From the NCBI GenBank assembly GCA_035041965.1, contig JAPYMA010000381.1, positions 278,577-342,576 of the forward strand: a DNA stretch of 64,000 nucleotides, in the 5' to 3' direction. Made by a program: the position numbers and the translations under genes. The notes under the pieces were generated by a model. It was not told the DNA's origin. It searched no databases and worked only from the letters and a program-made list of their open reading frames with translations. Shown piece by piece: positions 36,768-55,150 of this stretch (position 1 is its first letter; each line of letters opens with the position of its first letter). Source of the DNA: Anisakis pegreffii. Lineage: Eukaryota; Nematoda; Chromadorea; Rhabditida; Anisakidae.

Positions 36768-37422
36768 ATGGGTCAGTGGTTCAGTGGACAACATCATATT
36801 GATTCACCACCGGACATTGATGCACATCAACAGTCGGATTGTGATCAATCCAGTGATCAGGCGAATCAAACCCCAGATCAGTCGTCATCTCCTTATCGCG
36901 TTCTCTTCACTGATCCAAGATCACCGACATCCGGAATTCAGCGTACTCCGATTTTCGTCAAAAGGTTCCGTTCAAAACTATCATCTGCGCCAAATCAAAG
37001 TTGGCATCGAAATATGGAAGGATTCGTTAGAAATTCATAAAAGTGTATCGTAATTCATTGGAATGGGCATCGATAAATTGAGGAATTCAGTGGAGTGTTA
37101 ATTTATTCATTCACATCTAAACACATTTTGTGAAGTGTTCAAATGCTATTCTAATTACTGAATTATGAATTCACTTGTCTAATTAATGCTTCCAAATGTT
37201 GACACTAATACATTGATGATAGTAACCAGAACAATAATGATAACGATGAACCGAGAATATTTCAGCACCCCAAAACATACGCAAGATTCAGAATTCGAAA
37301 CACCTCGAACGACGGCGCCATCAACAATCAGTGATTCAGAATTCAAGACGCCTCGATCAACGATGCCATCTTCAGTGGACGATTCAGAATTCAAGACGCC
37401 GCGAACACAGAAATGCAAATAA
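36768..37422 (+). CDS. Small CDCA3/TOME-1-like protein, two-exon model
   Basis: ATG 36768 lies two bases after a CTCCTCAG acceptor. The first frame starts MGQWFSG (myristoylation-type, as in human CDCA3, MGSAKS) and contains DPRSPTSGIQRTPI at 49-62, the hallmark motif repeated in CDCA3 (DPRSPTLGIARTPM). Read straight through, it stops at 37040 (90 residues). A phase-compatible alternative splices 36964 to 37266 (donor GTTCCG, acceptor TTTCAG) and gives 117 residues. That form ends in three DSEF(E/K)TPR repeats, which would be S/T-P sites for proline-directed kinases. CDCA3 is a mitotic-entry factor linked to the SCF ubiquitin ligase. The motif is clear, the gene model less so. Confidence 0.6.
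37285..37410 (+). repeat. Three 48-bp in-frame repeats (DSEFxTPR)
   Basis: GATTCAGAATTC starts at 37285, 37333 and 37381, exactly 48 bp apart. Each is followed by AAGAC or AAAC and CC(T/G)CG. Synonymous changes between copies with the peptide kept suggest the stretch is translated. Confidence 0.8.
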
Positions 37423-38667
37423 TAACCAACAATTTTGGACCATTCCATCAGGAAACATTTAAAAACCGACAAAAATATAATACAATCCAATTTAATTCTC
37501 ATATTCATCAACTTCGCTATTAAAATTAATCTCTTATCTTAATAATGAGATTAGAATTTTGATGCTTTTTGAAATTGTAACACTCATCTCAGAAGTGATC
37601 TCAATTTTTTGGAAATAATTTCATGTTTTCATAATATTGTGTAAGGGAATTTTACAAGAAAACCGAAAATTGTCCGCACGAAATTCATTATTTAATCGTG
37701 TCTCTTATCATTTCCAACATCTACAAAATGTTTCCATTATTCTTGCGAATTTGGTTATGTGCTTTATATTATGATGTGCATTTCTTCTGCATCACTTCAT
37801 CGTGTACATATAAATTAATTGAACGCTTATATGTACATTAATTAATTCACTTATATTATTTTATGAAATACGCCTTAATTTGGTTCACTTAATCTTTTTT
37901 GATTGCTTACGAAAGTTTTGAAATTTGATCAGCTTTCATCTTATTCCGATGTATCAATTGCCTGTTGAAAACATGTCTTCATATGACTTTTTGAAAATTT
38001 CACTTGTGTATTGTCATCGCTCTATGCATTTCTTCTTGACAACGTTTCAACCTGCCGCATTTTAAACCAATGCATTACTTTGCCAAGTTTAATTTTTATT
38101 CCCAGCTTTTTGCAGTTGTATCATTTCCCCTCTGCATCATATTCGTATTTTGTAGAGATAAGAATAAAAATATTTTCATTCCTACGAAATTCTTTATGGT
38201 GTTTATCATAGCAGCTATTTTAAGAGTCATAAGACCGACAATTTTATCGTTTGTGTCACCAGTTACATGAGGAGTTTACTTGTGGAATAGTTGGTTATAT
38301 TGTATTGCACGGCTCATGAATTGTTTCTACGGATACAGACATTCGATCTGTCAAGAAGGAGAAGAAGGGTCGAAAAGGAGCATGAGTGAAATATAGATTG
38401 ACCAAATGATACGAATTTGAGTTGACCGGAAGTTTGGAACGTTTGAAAAGTTCCGACGAATGATGATGCAACATATGATAATGGATAAAAACATGACTGA
38501 TTTGATAAAATCAAGTTAATATACCATCAATCGTGCTAATTAGTCTTAAACTGAATCTTTATTAACCAAAGTTTATCATTTGTTAAAATCATTGAACTTA
38601 TCAAGTCATAAGCAGTTATCACATTGCGAAGGTAAACTCTAACATAAACTTATGGAGAAGATACATT
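37423..38667. other. Convergent 3' region between the CDCA3-like gene and FPGT
   Basis: 1.2 kb of AT-rich sequence between two converging stop codons. I see no gene or repeat in it. Confidence 0.6.
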
Positions 38668-41600
38668 CTATTGAAAGGATAATTCTTTCAGTTTCAATTG
38701 TTTTCGAAATTTCAACATTTCATCAATATTCTTCAAACGCAATGCTTCTTCCATGGACAGTAGCATTATGGAATGGTCAGAATTTGTGGTTGAAGGACCA
38801 TTCTGTATTGCTGATATGGTAGACTGTAACGATTTTGATGGCGTATCACAAACTTGAAATAGAGGCACTGTCCAGAGACTATCCTCAGGGGTTCTCGTTT
38901 TGATGGTATGAGAAAACCATTGCAAGGTGCAGTTGGATCCAGAGGTTTGCTTCAAGTTGTCGTGGATCGAAAACGCAATGGTAACATGATGAAAACGATT
39001 CAGATGACTTCGATTTGTATCATTCGCTTGGTCGAACGATAAGCGAGTCTGATCCTGATTCAAAATTATGGTCGTTAGACAAATGCCGTCTGGTAGCACA
39101 ACGTAACGATCACTCGAACACGAGCTTATCAGGCAACTGTTACCGATTTTGGCTCCACGTTTGAACTCGCAGAATTCCACAATAGATTTTTCACCGATCT
39201 AAAATGAAAAGTTTTTTGTTCAATAAATGTTCCTATCGTAATTAAGCGTTTTGGAAATCGTCGTATGTGGGCGATAAAACTGATAATCGTCAGCTGAAGA
39301 ATTAGCAAAGATTACCTCAGATCGAGGTCTTAATTGAGAAGTTTGCTGTTGGTTTGAACGAATTGATCTGATATCGACATATTCTCACAGATCATTCTTA
39401 CATATCAATTACACCAAATATACTTTGTGTATTCCAAGCGACTATTTCGCATGGAAAAAGAGAACTACGGATTGAAGTGTTAAATTTCTCAGAAAAAATA
39501 AAATAATCATAGGGATATCACCTCGATTTGAGATCCATCAAGAACTGAGTACAGGCATTTATGAGGGTCAGTTATCTGAAACCGATTCAAGAACACTGAT
39601 GCGACAGTGAAATGGTTTAGCAGCTCTGGAATGGTACCAAAATGGAAGAATGAATTCCTCGGCAGTTGGACCACTTCAGTGGTCTTACCTCTGAAAATTT
39701 TCAGCTTGTGAATTTGTGAACTGATACATCTTTGCAAATCAAATCAGTTTCCTCTGATACCGAATTCGGTTTATATAAAGAACTTGGTCACAATCTCAAA
39801 CAAAAAGCTATAAAACTGAATGAAATCCAGCTTTATTCGCATATTTTTATAAGGGATTACAGAAGGTGGAATTTTTCACAAGAATGCATTTAAGTCATTT
39901 ATTGTATCGTACTTTAAGTTTTAAATATTGAAAGAAATTTCCCAAAAATTAACAAACACAATTGATCTAATGAACAGATCAAAAGATTAAATTTACTCTG
40001 ATCGTAGTTGCACTATTATCCAATCTGATTCAAATAAAAGCAAGAACAACCCCTAGTTTATGTTTCTCAAATCTTTTATTTCACTTGATATCCAATAAAT
40101 CATCACAGGAGTCGAAAAATGATATAATACGCAAAAAACATTCAGTTGTACGAACTAACCTGAATAAATCAGCGAACGTTTTTCTCGCAAGTGCTAAACG
40201 TTCATCACTACATTGCAAATAATCCCACAATGGTGACTCTCCCAAAGGTCTTAAGTAATCACCGTAACAACACGTTTCACATTCGATTGTTACACTCGTT
40301 TTGTGCAATAGCTTAATGAGGCTATCAGCAATATTCATCGATATTATGTAGAAACTATCTGTCAGCGCCAATTCCTCACAGTTCAACTTCTCGCACTGTT
40401 TACCGCTTGCTTCATCGGTATGATCTAAGAAAATCATGATAAAAATAATTTCATAGTGTATTTAGCGGGTAAAGTCTTCATGCATAACATTGTTTGAATC
40501 ACTTTCCAGTGACTGTTTACGATAAATATGATAAGATTCAAAAATATCAGTTGAAATAAATGAATGGATATGATGAATACCGTAATTGATATGATAAAGT
40601 GAATGTTCATGCTGTCTTAATGAGCTAATGAAGATGATTCGTAACTGATGAGTTCAATAGAAATCCAACTGGTTTATCTTACCAGCACTTGAATTTACAC
40701 TGTTTCAATTCGTGATGCTATCGTATCAATTGAAAGCTTCAACTCTGCTATATAAAATCACTAGAACTTGATAGAAACCGAGTCACGAATAGCTACATGA
40801 TATCATGATCTTTCTTCAATAACTACCATTTTATAGGCACGTAGATGATGGACACAATGAATATACTAACCAGATTGAGTTTCATTCAGAAGCAATGCTT
40901 CATTTGCACGTAGTTCGTCTTCACTGGGTTTCTGAAGCACACGCCACAGGCGATTGCTTTTCAGAACGTAAACACCATGCTGTTTAGCAATGGTGATTGT
41001 TGAATGATGAGCAAATAAGATTATATCAACTAATGGAAACGATTTTGTTGAGTCAGGAATGTATTCGAGAGTATCTGATGCACATACTACTACTCCGGGA
41101 GATTTCATTGATTTCAGTATTGCACTGAAATATTGAGAATTAATCGCATTTTTTGAATTATGAGACGAATATACTGCATGCGATCAAACAGAACGTTTTA
41201 TCTATCAAAAGTAGTGAAGATTGAATTTCTTGAGGAATTCGTTAGTTGAATGTAATGATGAAACTTTCGATAGCGGATTTGTCGATTTCGAATTTGGATT
41301 TGTGGATATCGGATTTGTGGATTTCTGATCATCTACGAATTCAGGGATATGGACTTTGCAAACCGTAACAAATGCAATTGTATTTCTAGCAGTGGACTGA
41401 TTGAATTGGTGCATACAAAACAATAGAGTTGAGGTTAAATTAAAGGAAAAAAACCTAAATTCAACAGAATTGTAAAGTGGAATATCAGAAAGAAGAGAGG
41501 AATATTTGATTGACCAAATTTCAGTGGAACCGACCGATAAGAAAGGAGTTTCATTTCGATAAAGGTTTTTCCATTGGGAAATACCAGAAATACTTTGCCC

Positions 41601-42059
41601 AGTGCAGATGCACTCGGCATACGTTGACTTAGACCACCAGAATGTATGATGACGATACGAGACTGGAAAAATTTGGATTCGGTTAATTCTCTGTTGAGTC
41701 TATCCAACGCCAACTGTGTCGCCCCACCGGATCCTGAAGTTAGATTTTGCTATCCAGTGGAATGTGTTGGCATGAGTTGTGGGTGTTGTGATTACAATGT
41801 TTTTGATTATTAATGATAATAATGATGCTGATAGCAAATAATGGATAAACAGTGAAAATAATGCGTAACCAATTCGAATAGTTGAGGGTTGATCTTCGAA
41901 AACGAAAAATCGCTCAGCAAACTGATTCAGTTGATCGCTTAGATCAGCGAGTTGATTTTCAAAGGCCTCCTTTTGATTCAAATCACAAGCAGTCAACACC
42001 ACAGCATCCCATTTCATTGTCATGTCTTCTGAGGTGTTCAGTCTGAAGGTTATTCTCAT
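38668..42059 (-). CDS. FPGT: Fucose-1-phosphate guanylyltransferase (GDP-L-fucose pyrophosphorylase), six exons
   Basis: Exons in order: 42059-41870, 41733-41535, 41124-40871, 40424-40160, 39690-39522, 39198-38668. Phases agree and give 535 residues (human about 590). The N-terminal part carries WDAVVLTACD, then RIGSGGATQLALD and IHSGGLSQRMPSASALGK, the glycine-rich nucleotide-binding loop of the nucleotidyltransferase family (human IHSGGYSQRLPNASALGK). Later come HSTITIAKQHGVYVL, LTDSFYIISM, YGDYLRPLG and FFHFGTIPELLNHFT. The C-terminal beta-helix-like part (VEFCEFKRGAKIGNSCLISS) precedes SMEEALRLKNIDEMLKFRKQ. The enzyme makes GDP-fucose from fucose-1-phosphate and GTP in the salvage pathway; fucokinase is not in this window. 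The start could be either Met1 or the later MTMKWD. Confidence 0.95.
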
Positions 42060-43384
42060 CTTATGAAGTGCTGCTTAAAAACGACAACTCGACTTAGAAG
42101 ATGAACTTGACGGTAATGAGCGATACAATGTTCTCACTCCAAAGAACTTGATTCATCCGAACATGGAATAATCGTATACGTCGGATGCTGACACTGTTGA
42201 GTTTTTCCGACGTAGAAATCGGATTTTCTTTGGTTTCAAAAATGATAACTCAATTAATGATCACTCATAATTACTGACCATTCAACAAATTATATATTTC
42301 TCTTGCAGGCTTGGTCTTGTACTCGATGGATTTGCTCTGAATTACATCAAATGCTAAGAAATGTTAACAATGAACTGGATTTTATACTTTTAATCCATCA
42401 AGTTACTCAAATTCTTAAAAATTTCCAAACTCAATATTGTGGATTCACTACAGAAACGCAACACAAACCAAACCGTAACTGTATGGTAGTGCTTATATGC
42501 TTGCATACACATGCATATGTCGAGTAAGTAATTTGTAAAATGTACTGAACAAAAATTTCGATAACTGCAAATTTATTTTACATCAAAACTAGATACATAC
42601 TAGATATATATTACAAATACAGAAAAATTCGTTTTAGTACATTCTTTCACTATATACAATATCACAATTGAACCTAACACTGCGGACTCCTAACGAACAC
42701 ACATGCAAATTGAACCTAACAATACGGATTAGCCATGAAATATTCATGTGAATAAATCCGAAGAGACAATCTTCAGTACCAAATTACGGCAGTAAGACTA
42801 TGCAGATCATGAAACATTATACATATAGCAGATAATGGATTATCGGTAATATGCGGATATCATAGATCAGAATAAATCAAAACACAAGCAAAATGTCAAT
42901 GGAATATACACCCCAAAATGTTAGATTTATGAAGTTAAAATCAATGGGTTAATGAATTTGAACGGAAAAGATTATAAGTATCATACAAAATATTCATAAT
43001 CCATATAACTGAGTTGACACATCGTAAATGAGGTCTTAAGATAAGATGAAATTAAGAAAAGAGGCAATATAAAAGAGATTTATAACAAATCAAATGAAAA
43101 TAGAGATGTATTGTTGATCGTATATTGTTGTATTACAGTTATAACTGGGATTAAGCGTACAAATGAAATTGAATTACTTATCATTATTATTGTTCAGTGA
43201 AAAAAAATTCAAGAGAAACTACCTTCGAATGCAATTGCACTAGCATCTCGCCTTCTTAACAATTATTATTTCAAAGGATTAAACCATCATATTTTTCGAA
43301 ACTATCAAACAATAGAATAAAATAAAAGCTAGAATAAAAGAATGAATATAGATAGAATAAAAGCTTTCGAGGCTGGATTGATTT
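42060..43384. other. Intergenic between the F-box gene and FPGT
   Basis: 1.3 kb between two minus-strand genes. Short frames only, including an ATG-less frame at 42303-42527. Nothing is supported. Confidence 0.5.
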
Positions 43385-45293
43385 TTAGACGTAAGCGATA
43401 ATAAGTAAATTTCTCGACTGTGTATTTTCAATGAAAATTGCACTACGTTTAAAGCCAATTTCCACCGATCCTGGCGTTGCAATCCAATTGTTACCGCCGA
43501 GAAGCAACGGTGAACATAGGTATCGTTCTAGCTGGAAGTTGAAAATTCGTTACATTTCAAAACTGAACAATTCCGCAAAAAATTTTCAATTCAAAACGAT
43601 TCAAGAACTAAAGAGAGCCGATATCATACGGAATGAACAGTTGAAATCTAAATATTCCAGTCTAAAATTGCGATATGCAGAATAAACTAAAGTATCATCA
43701 TTGAATTTGGTAGATAATACTGGTCAATTAGCCGTTCCAATATAGTGATGAAAAGAATCGCAATACAAACCAGTTTATAATCGAATGATGTCGAAGACAA
43801 ATTGATCGATACCATATCGTAACGTCTAAAGTTAGCACTTTCACATAGTGCCACTAATGATAAAGCTGTTATGTGTTTGCAGCCACTCACATTGATATCA
43901 CTTAGCATTGGACAACGCTTTGATATTATCGCTACGAACTTATCAGAGATCTAAATGGAACTATTGAAGCTATCAAATATCAACGATACGTATTGAATAG
44001 GCACTGATTCCGATCAAATGGGAAATTTCAGCGCTTCTAAACGTTATCAAAAGGATATTCCCAAATAACGAGAATACTATTATTCAAACTTATGAGATGC
44101 TCTTTGTGAATATACAGACGGATATCCGGACAGTCGAGTTGATTATATCACATCGATTCATGTGTCATATAATATCAATTAAAACTAATGTAAGTACGGG
44201 TAATCGTATGATAATGCTTCTGTAATCAAAGTTATCAAGTGATTAAATGTCAAGAACCTGATCAGTGTCAGTGATTGCGATTGCATTCAACGAATGAAAT
44301 GAAGGTGCTAGTAGACGACATATAAACGATTCCTTATTCAACGGGAATCGACACGAATTGAGTGCGATTTGCTGTAGAGCATCAAATTTAGCGATTAACG
44401 CCAATGTCCAGGTTTGCACTTTTGTAAGATCGATATCATTTAGTGAGAATTGCTGAATGGTCGCTGGCGTCTTCTTGAGAACATTATGGAAGGTCATATC
44501 GTTTAAGGCGTATTCGATATCTTGTTTCTGAAAGTCTCTGGCGATCGTTAACTCTCATTGTTATGATAGGAGATGATTTGCTCATTGATGTGTGGAAACT
44601 CAGTTATCAAATTTTTGAGATTTTTAATCTAGTGACTTAATTCCTAAACAGTTTTGCTTCCTCAACTTTCTGCGATGCTTCCTCATCATTCTGCAACGAA
44701 TTTTGTGAGATAATTGCACTGGAAGACAAAAAATGAGAGCAATCCATTTGAATTCGTAAGCATTAAATTGACGGACCAAAACATCCTCATGAAGATACTA
44801 GGTATTTGAGAGTGCTCAATAAAAATGGTGATGAATTCAGAATCTGTGAGGATGTTCCTCCAAACAAACGAAAACCAACATTTCTTATAATGAGGTCATT
44901 ATGAAACGACAGAGATCTGATGCCATCCGCATAATAATCGAACAAATAGCTCAGTAGAATGGAATGTTCCTTGAGATGTTTATTGCATGAACATATCGTT
45001 ATGTGTGTCTCGTTGCTTTTGAATGATTCAAGTTTGGCTGTGCATGAGGATGAATCGAAATTGATACGAATCTCGAAAATGTTCGGATAGTTCTTCGAAA
45101 GAATTGTCAGCCAACGACGGCAAGTGAACGATACGGGAAGACGGTCTGAGGTTGGGATATGGCTGAAAATATTGGCCAGGACTTCACAAGGTATATGATC
45201 CATGATGAGCGATTGAACGGATAGATGCCGGATCCAACGCTTGATCGCGAATCCCTTCCTGGAAGAGAGATTTTTATTCAATTGAGAAAGCAT
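43385..45293 (-). CDS. F-box protein with leucine-rich repeats (FBXL-like)
   Basis: Supported exons: first 45293 (or ATG 45203) to 44880 or 44799; second 44527-44258 (90 codons); third 43950 onward. The third either runs to the TAG at 43687, or splices at the GTTTGT after YKL to a further open segment at 43531-43385. The F-box reads IPCEVLANIFSHIPTSDRLP...FTCRRWLTILSKNYP. LRR-type segments follow (LQQIALNSCRFP; CPMLSDINVSGCKHITALSLVALCE), so the protein should be a substrate adaptor of an SCF ubiquitin ligase via SKP1. A TCTCTTCCAG acceptor at 45259-45268 favours the second ATG (MDHIPCEV). The exon 1 donor and the last exon are uncertain. The substrate cannot be told from sequence, and nematode F-box genes are numerous and fast-evolving. 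Confidence 0.75.
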
Positions 45294-46802
45294 ATTTTGG
45301 TTAGCTTGAGTAATTTTTTATCATATTGTGACTTGATCAGTTTGGTGGTATTTTCATCAGCCTCGTTTATATGACGATGAGAGCTATTATATGTTTTCAG
45401 AAGATGTACATTTTGATCATTTACTTGATAATATAATACACTGACGACTGAATTTTTAAATAGAAATCGCTCGAGAGGAAATAAATTGCTTCAGAAAAGT
45501 GATGAATATTCATGAGTTACATTGCGTTTTTCAGCGCACCTTAATTGTGTAACTGATTGATAGATCAATCTTTTTGAAAATTGCGTTGAAAGTATCAAAC
45601 AAGAAAAATATGCCGTACAGCAATGGATGTTCTACCAAAAAGTCATAACAAAGAAGTGAAACGGATGATAATTTTATTCTTCTCACAATTAGCTATTTGA
45701 TTTTCTTTTCAAAATGGTTCAGTCAAACGTCAAACATTGCGGGGAAATATGAATAAATCAATTTTACAACATATCTACAAAACATCGGTGATTCAAAATG
45801 AACAAAAATGATCAATGTATGAGTATTCGAGACAAACAACTTAGACTTTTAATCGCCAAACAACTTTATAATCCAAAGATCTAAACAAATCAGAAGTAAA
45901 GTAAAAATGAGTGAATGATGAGATAAATTTCAACGACAATAAATAACACAAGCGCACAAACTGAAACGCGATTTTCACGGAGTTTACAATAATTCTCTAA
46001 TCTGAATGATTACCATCCAATGATTTTAGCTAGTTGTAAGATCGGCTCACAATCAGACACCTTATGTTCCAATCGCTCAGTAAACGGGTGAAAAAGCAAA
46101 CAATAAACGGAACAATAGACCGCTATCGCCTATCCACCGATATCACATGAGTATTCAAGGAAAACCACGATAGTGATCCACAATAAAAACACGAAACGAT
46201 CAAACAAACATAACGAACTAATCAATAACGAAAACTGCGACGTGATAACCATCAAAATATATGGGTCATATCATGACTGATCAGGTGAGACAACGATGAT
46301 CCATTAACATTTCGTTAAAACAGAGGATAGGATGAGAGGTAGCGTGCACAAACTAATGAATTGATAAAACTTGATCGTGGTTTCAGTGAACGCCACAGAA
46401 ACAATCCCGTTTACATTTCCAGGAACTAATCTACAAAATGAAATGGAAGTAACTCTTCAAACTGCAGCAAATCCAAATTTTAAGATAAAAAATTCATTCA
46501 CTTCTTCAATACGAAAAACAACAATAACGGTACGGATTCTACTTTTATGACTGATTAAGCTAAGAATAACTTAAATAAATTAAACGACGAGGTTTTACAT
46601 GACAACAACAATAGCATCAACAATTTAAACAATAACAACTCCAACAATCAAGGCAATAATAAAAACAATTTTAATATTCATACACGCAATCTAATAATAG
46701 AGTCAATAAAACAATGAAATCAACAATAATATTGAATGAGTAATAAAATAATTACAGTACAATTCACAAAAACTACAAAAGAACAAGAAAGCAATGAGCG
46801 AA
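45294..46802. other. Intergenic between DHX38 and the F-box gene
   Basis: 1.5 kb. From about 46580 to 46740 it is AAC/AAT-rich low-complexity sequence; the rest is AT-rich without coding character. Confidence 0.6.
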
Positions 46803-54330
<7,528 letters not shown>

Positions 54331-54840
54331 TTTCTGAACGTAATTCTGAACACGTATTTTGTAAAGCTTTGAAATAATCGAAAATCACCAGTCTAATATC
54401 GTTAACAGTTATCGTCACACAATACGAAGACCATTTGAAACTGCGAATGTTCAGTAAACTAAATCCACATAATTTACATAAAAACAAACGTTAAAAATTT
54501 TTCCACAAGGTTTTTAAACGTTTCCGAATATTTAGAAAACCATTGAGAGATCTCCAATAATTATAGTTCACACAGCGCTTTTCGTTGCGAGGCAAACTTC
54601 TTTACGTCGCACACAAACCAAATGGTAACGAAAATAACTCCACGATAAAATGAACTATATATTCATTCAAATTCAGCTTACAACTGATAATCGGTTTACG
54701 TAACGTATTCAAATAAAAACAAATGTTGTGGTGAATACACACTAAAACTCCGATGAATCAATTCGTAACACAAAACTTGACGACAAATTATTGAGAGATG
54801 CAATGATACACTCTTGAATAAGATCAGTTTAGATCAGATT
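54331..54840. other. Divergent upstream region of DHX38 and the SRP RNA gene
   Basis: About 0.5 kb of AT-rich sequence ending sharply at the GC-rich SRP RNA. It should contain the DHX38 promoter and the RNA polymerase III upstream elements. I cannot point to a specific motif. Confidence 0.5.
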
Positions 54841-55148
54841 GCTGTCGCTGGGCGTCGTGGCGGGCGCCTGTAATGCAAGTGACTGGCAAGCAGATGGTGG
54901 AGGACGGAGTGAGAGGAGGAGTCCTGTTGGGTGTTCGGCGGCGGCGACCGAGCGTCCAGACCAAGCGTGGCGTCGACAAGGTATCACCGGGGGAGCCTGG
55001 AGATACCTGGTTGTATAATGAGTGACGCACGGCTCAGGGCCGAAAGGCAGCAGGCAAAAGTCACCGCGTCGCGACAGTGGTCGGATAGCGCTTGCGAGTC
55101 GTTGACACCTGGCAGCCTCCTCAATACCTTCGGACCCATCGTCGTCTT
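54841..55148 (+). ncRNA. Signal recognition particle RNA (SRP/7SL RNA)
   Basis: A GC-rich block of about 308 nt in AT-rich surroundings. The 5' Alu domain reads GCTGGGCGTCGTGGCGGGCG, then CCTGTAAT (human GCCGGGCGCGGTGGCGCGTG, CCTGTAGT). Helix 6 is formed by GGTATC and GATACC around a GGGA (GNAR-type) tetraloop, the SRP19 site. Helix 8 has GACGC/GCGTC at its base, a GAAA tetraloop in GGCCGAAAGGC, the AGCAGG side of the symmetric loop and the AAAA asymmetric loop, the SRP54 site. The 3' end (GACCCATCGTCGTC) precedes a TTTT polymerase III terminator at 55147-55150, like human ...GACCCCGTCTC. The RNA scaffolds the particle that directs ribosomes to the ER. The exact 5' end may differ by a few bases; open frames through this block on either strand are not genes. 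Confidence 0.9.
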
Positions 55149-55150
55149 TT
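55147..55150 (+). terminator. RNA polymerase III terminator (TTTT) of the SRP RNA
   Basis: First run of four T after the SRP RNA 3' domain; a second TTTT follows six bases later as a backup. Confidence 0.7.
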
